From contig NZ_CP140098.1 in NCBI RefSeq assembly GCF_034440735.1, positions 1,915,501-1,979,500 of the forward strand: 64,000 bases of DNA, written 5' to 3'. A program made the position numbers and the translations under genes. Positions 63,860 to 64,000 of this stretch are shown piece by piece. The stretch comes from Deinococcus sp. AB2017081. Lineage in GTDB: Bacteria > Deinococcota > Deinococci > Deinococcales > Deinococcaceae. Below the pieces are notes generated by a model. It saw nothing but the letters and a program-made list of their open reading frames with translations. It ran no database searches and was not told where the DNA came from. Positions within the stretch are counted from its first letter, which is position 1; every line of letters starts with the position of its first letter.

Positions 63860-64000
63860 ATGAACGTCACGCTCCAGGTGAACGGCAAGTCCTACACACG
63901 CGACGTGGAGCCCAGAACGCTCCTCGTCCACTTTCTCCGCGAGGAGCTCGCCCTGACCGGCACCCACGTCGGCTGTGACACCAGCCAGTGCGGGGCCTGC
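63860..64000 (+). CDS. CoxS-type [2Fe-2S] subunit of a molybdenum hydroxylase (partial, 3' end cut)
   Basis: The first 47 codons of a small iron-sulfur subunit of the carbon-monoxide-dehydrogenase/xanthine-oxidase family. [19 protein letters not shown] then [20 protein letters not shown] leads to C39-x4-C44-G-x-C47 ([10 protein letters not shown]), the first plant-type [2Fe-2S] loop; the DTSQCGAC form is that of CoxS-like subunits rather than xanthine dehydrogenase. The SD GGGAGG lies five bases before ATG. Beyond base 64000 a fourth Cys and the second cluster domain are expected. CO oxidation itself cannot be claimed. Confidence 0.85.
   Translation, partial: MNVTLQVNGKSYTRDVEPRTLLVHFLREELALTGTHVGCDTSQCGAC

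Overview
The window is high-GC, densely packed bacterial chromosome that looks like a Deinococcus (Deinococcota). I infer this from the products and from one recurring signal. About eighteen genes carry a TANNNT hexamer 5-9 bases before their start codon instead of a Shine-Dalgarno site, which is the leaderless-mRNA architecture established for Deinococcus deserti. The species cannot be told. I see no phage, IS, plasmid or CRISPR genes, and the content is mostly housekeeping plus a few lineage-specific clusters.

Layout. 1-4.2 kb: futalosine-pathway mqnC, cysteine synthase, an aquaporin, a DUF937 protein. 4.3-7.2 kb: two separate AAG/MPG-family DNA glycosylase genes around a lipoprotein and a hotdog thioesterase. 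7.2-12.4 kb (minus strand): methylmalonyl-CoA mutase and its GTPase chaperone MeaB, with two mutually paralogous small proteins between them and an unknown 382-residue protein at the end. 12.6-18.4 kb: PEBP-like lipoprotein, rpe-comB, two uncharacterised proteins, carboxynorspermidine decarboxylase. 18.6-21.7 kb (minus): tyrA-acyltransferase-hydrolase operon. 21.9-28.9 kb: TSUP permease, msrA, MOSC protein, exported HKD phospholipase-like protein, RNHCP zinc protein, a 57-residue membrane protein, a metallo-beta-lactamase hydrolase and purD, then tRNA-Leu(CAA) and secG. 30-36.6 kb: a complete five-gene peptide ABC importer behind an unusually AT-rich control region. 38.3-42.7 kb (minus): metH-metF behind a SAM-clan riboswitch and terminator. 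43.5-50.4 kb: secreted protein, SDR/TrxR-like/HAD operon, hrpB, secreted protein, tam. 50.4-64 kb: a GAF-SARP type regulator coupled to an MFS exporter, divergent from a tightly overlapping seven-gene run (NitT/TauT-type importer with two unlike permeases, a membrane protein, MoxR, DUF58, a 1302-residue double-VWA protein), followed by the start of a CoxS-type [2Fe-2S] subunit cut by the window end.

How genes work together. metH and metF close the methyl branch of methionine synthesis under SAM control. mutase plus MeaB handle methylmalonyl-CoA and share B12 dependence with MetH. The importer, MoxR and VWA run next to a molybdenum-hydroxylase subunit looks like an uptake plus metalloenzyme-maturation unit, although its substrate cannot be read from the sequence. 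The two most interesting items are the metH riboswitch, which appears to lack P4 and to have a long pseudoknot, and the importer-MoxR-VWA supercluster.
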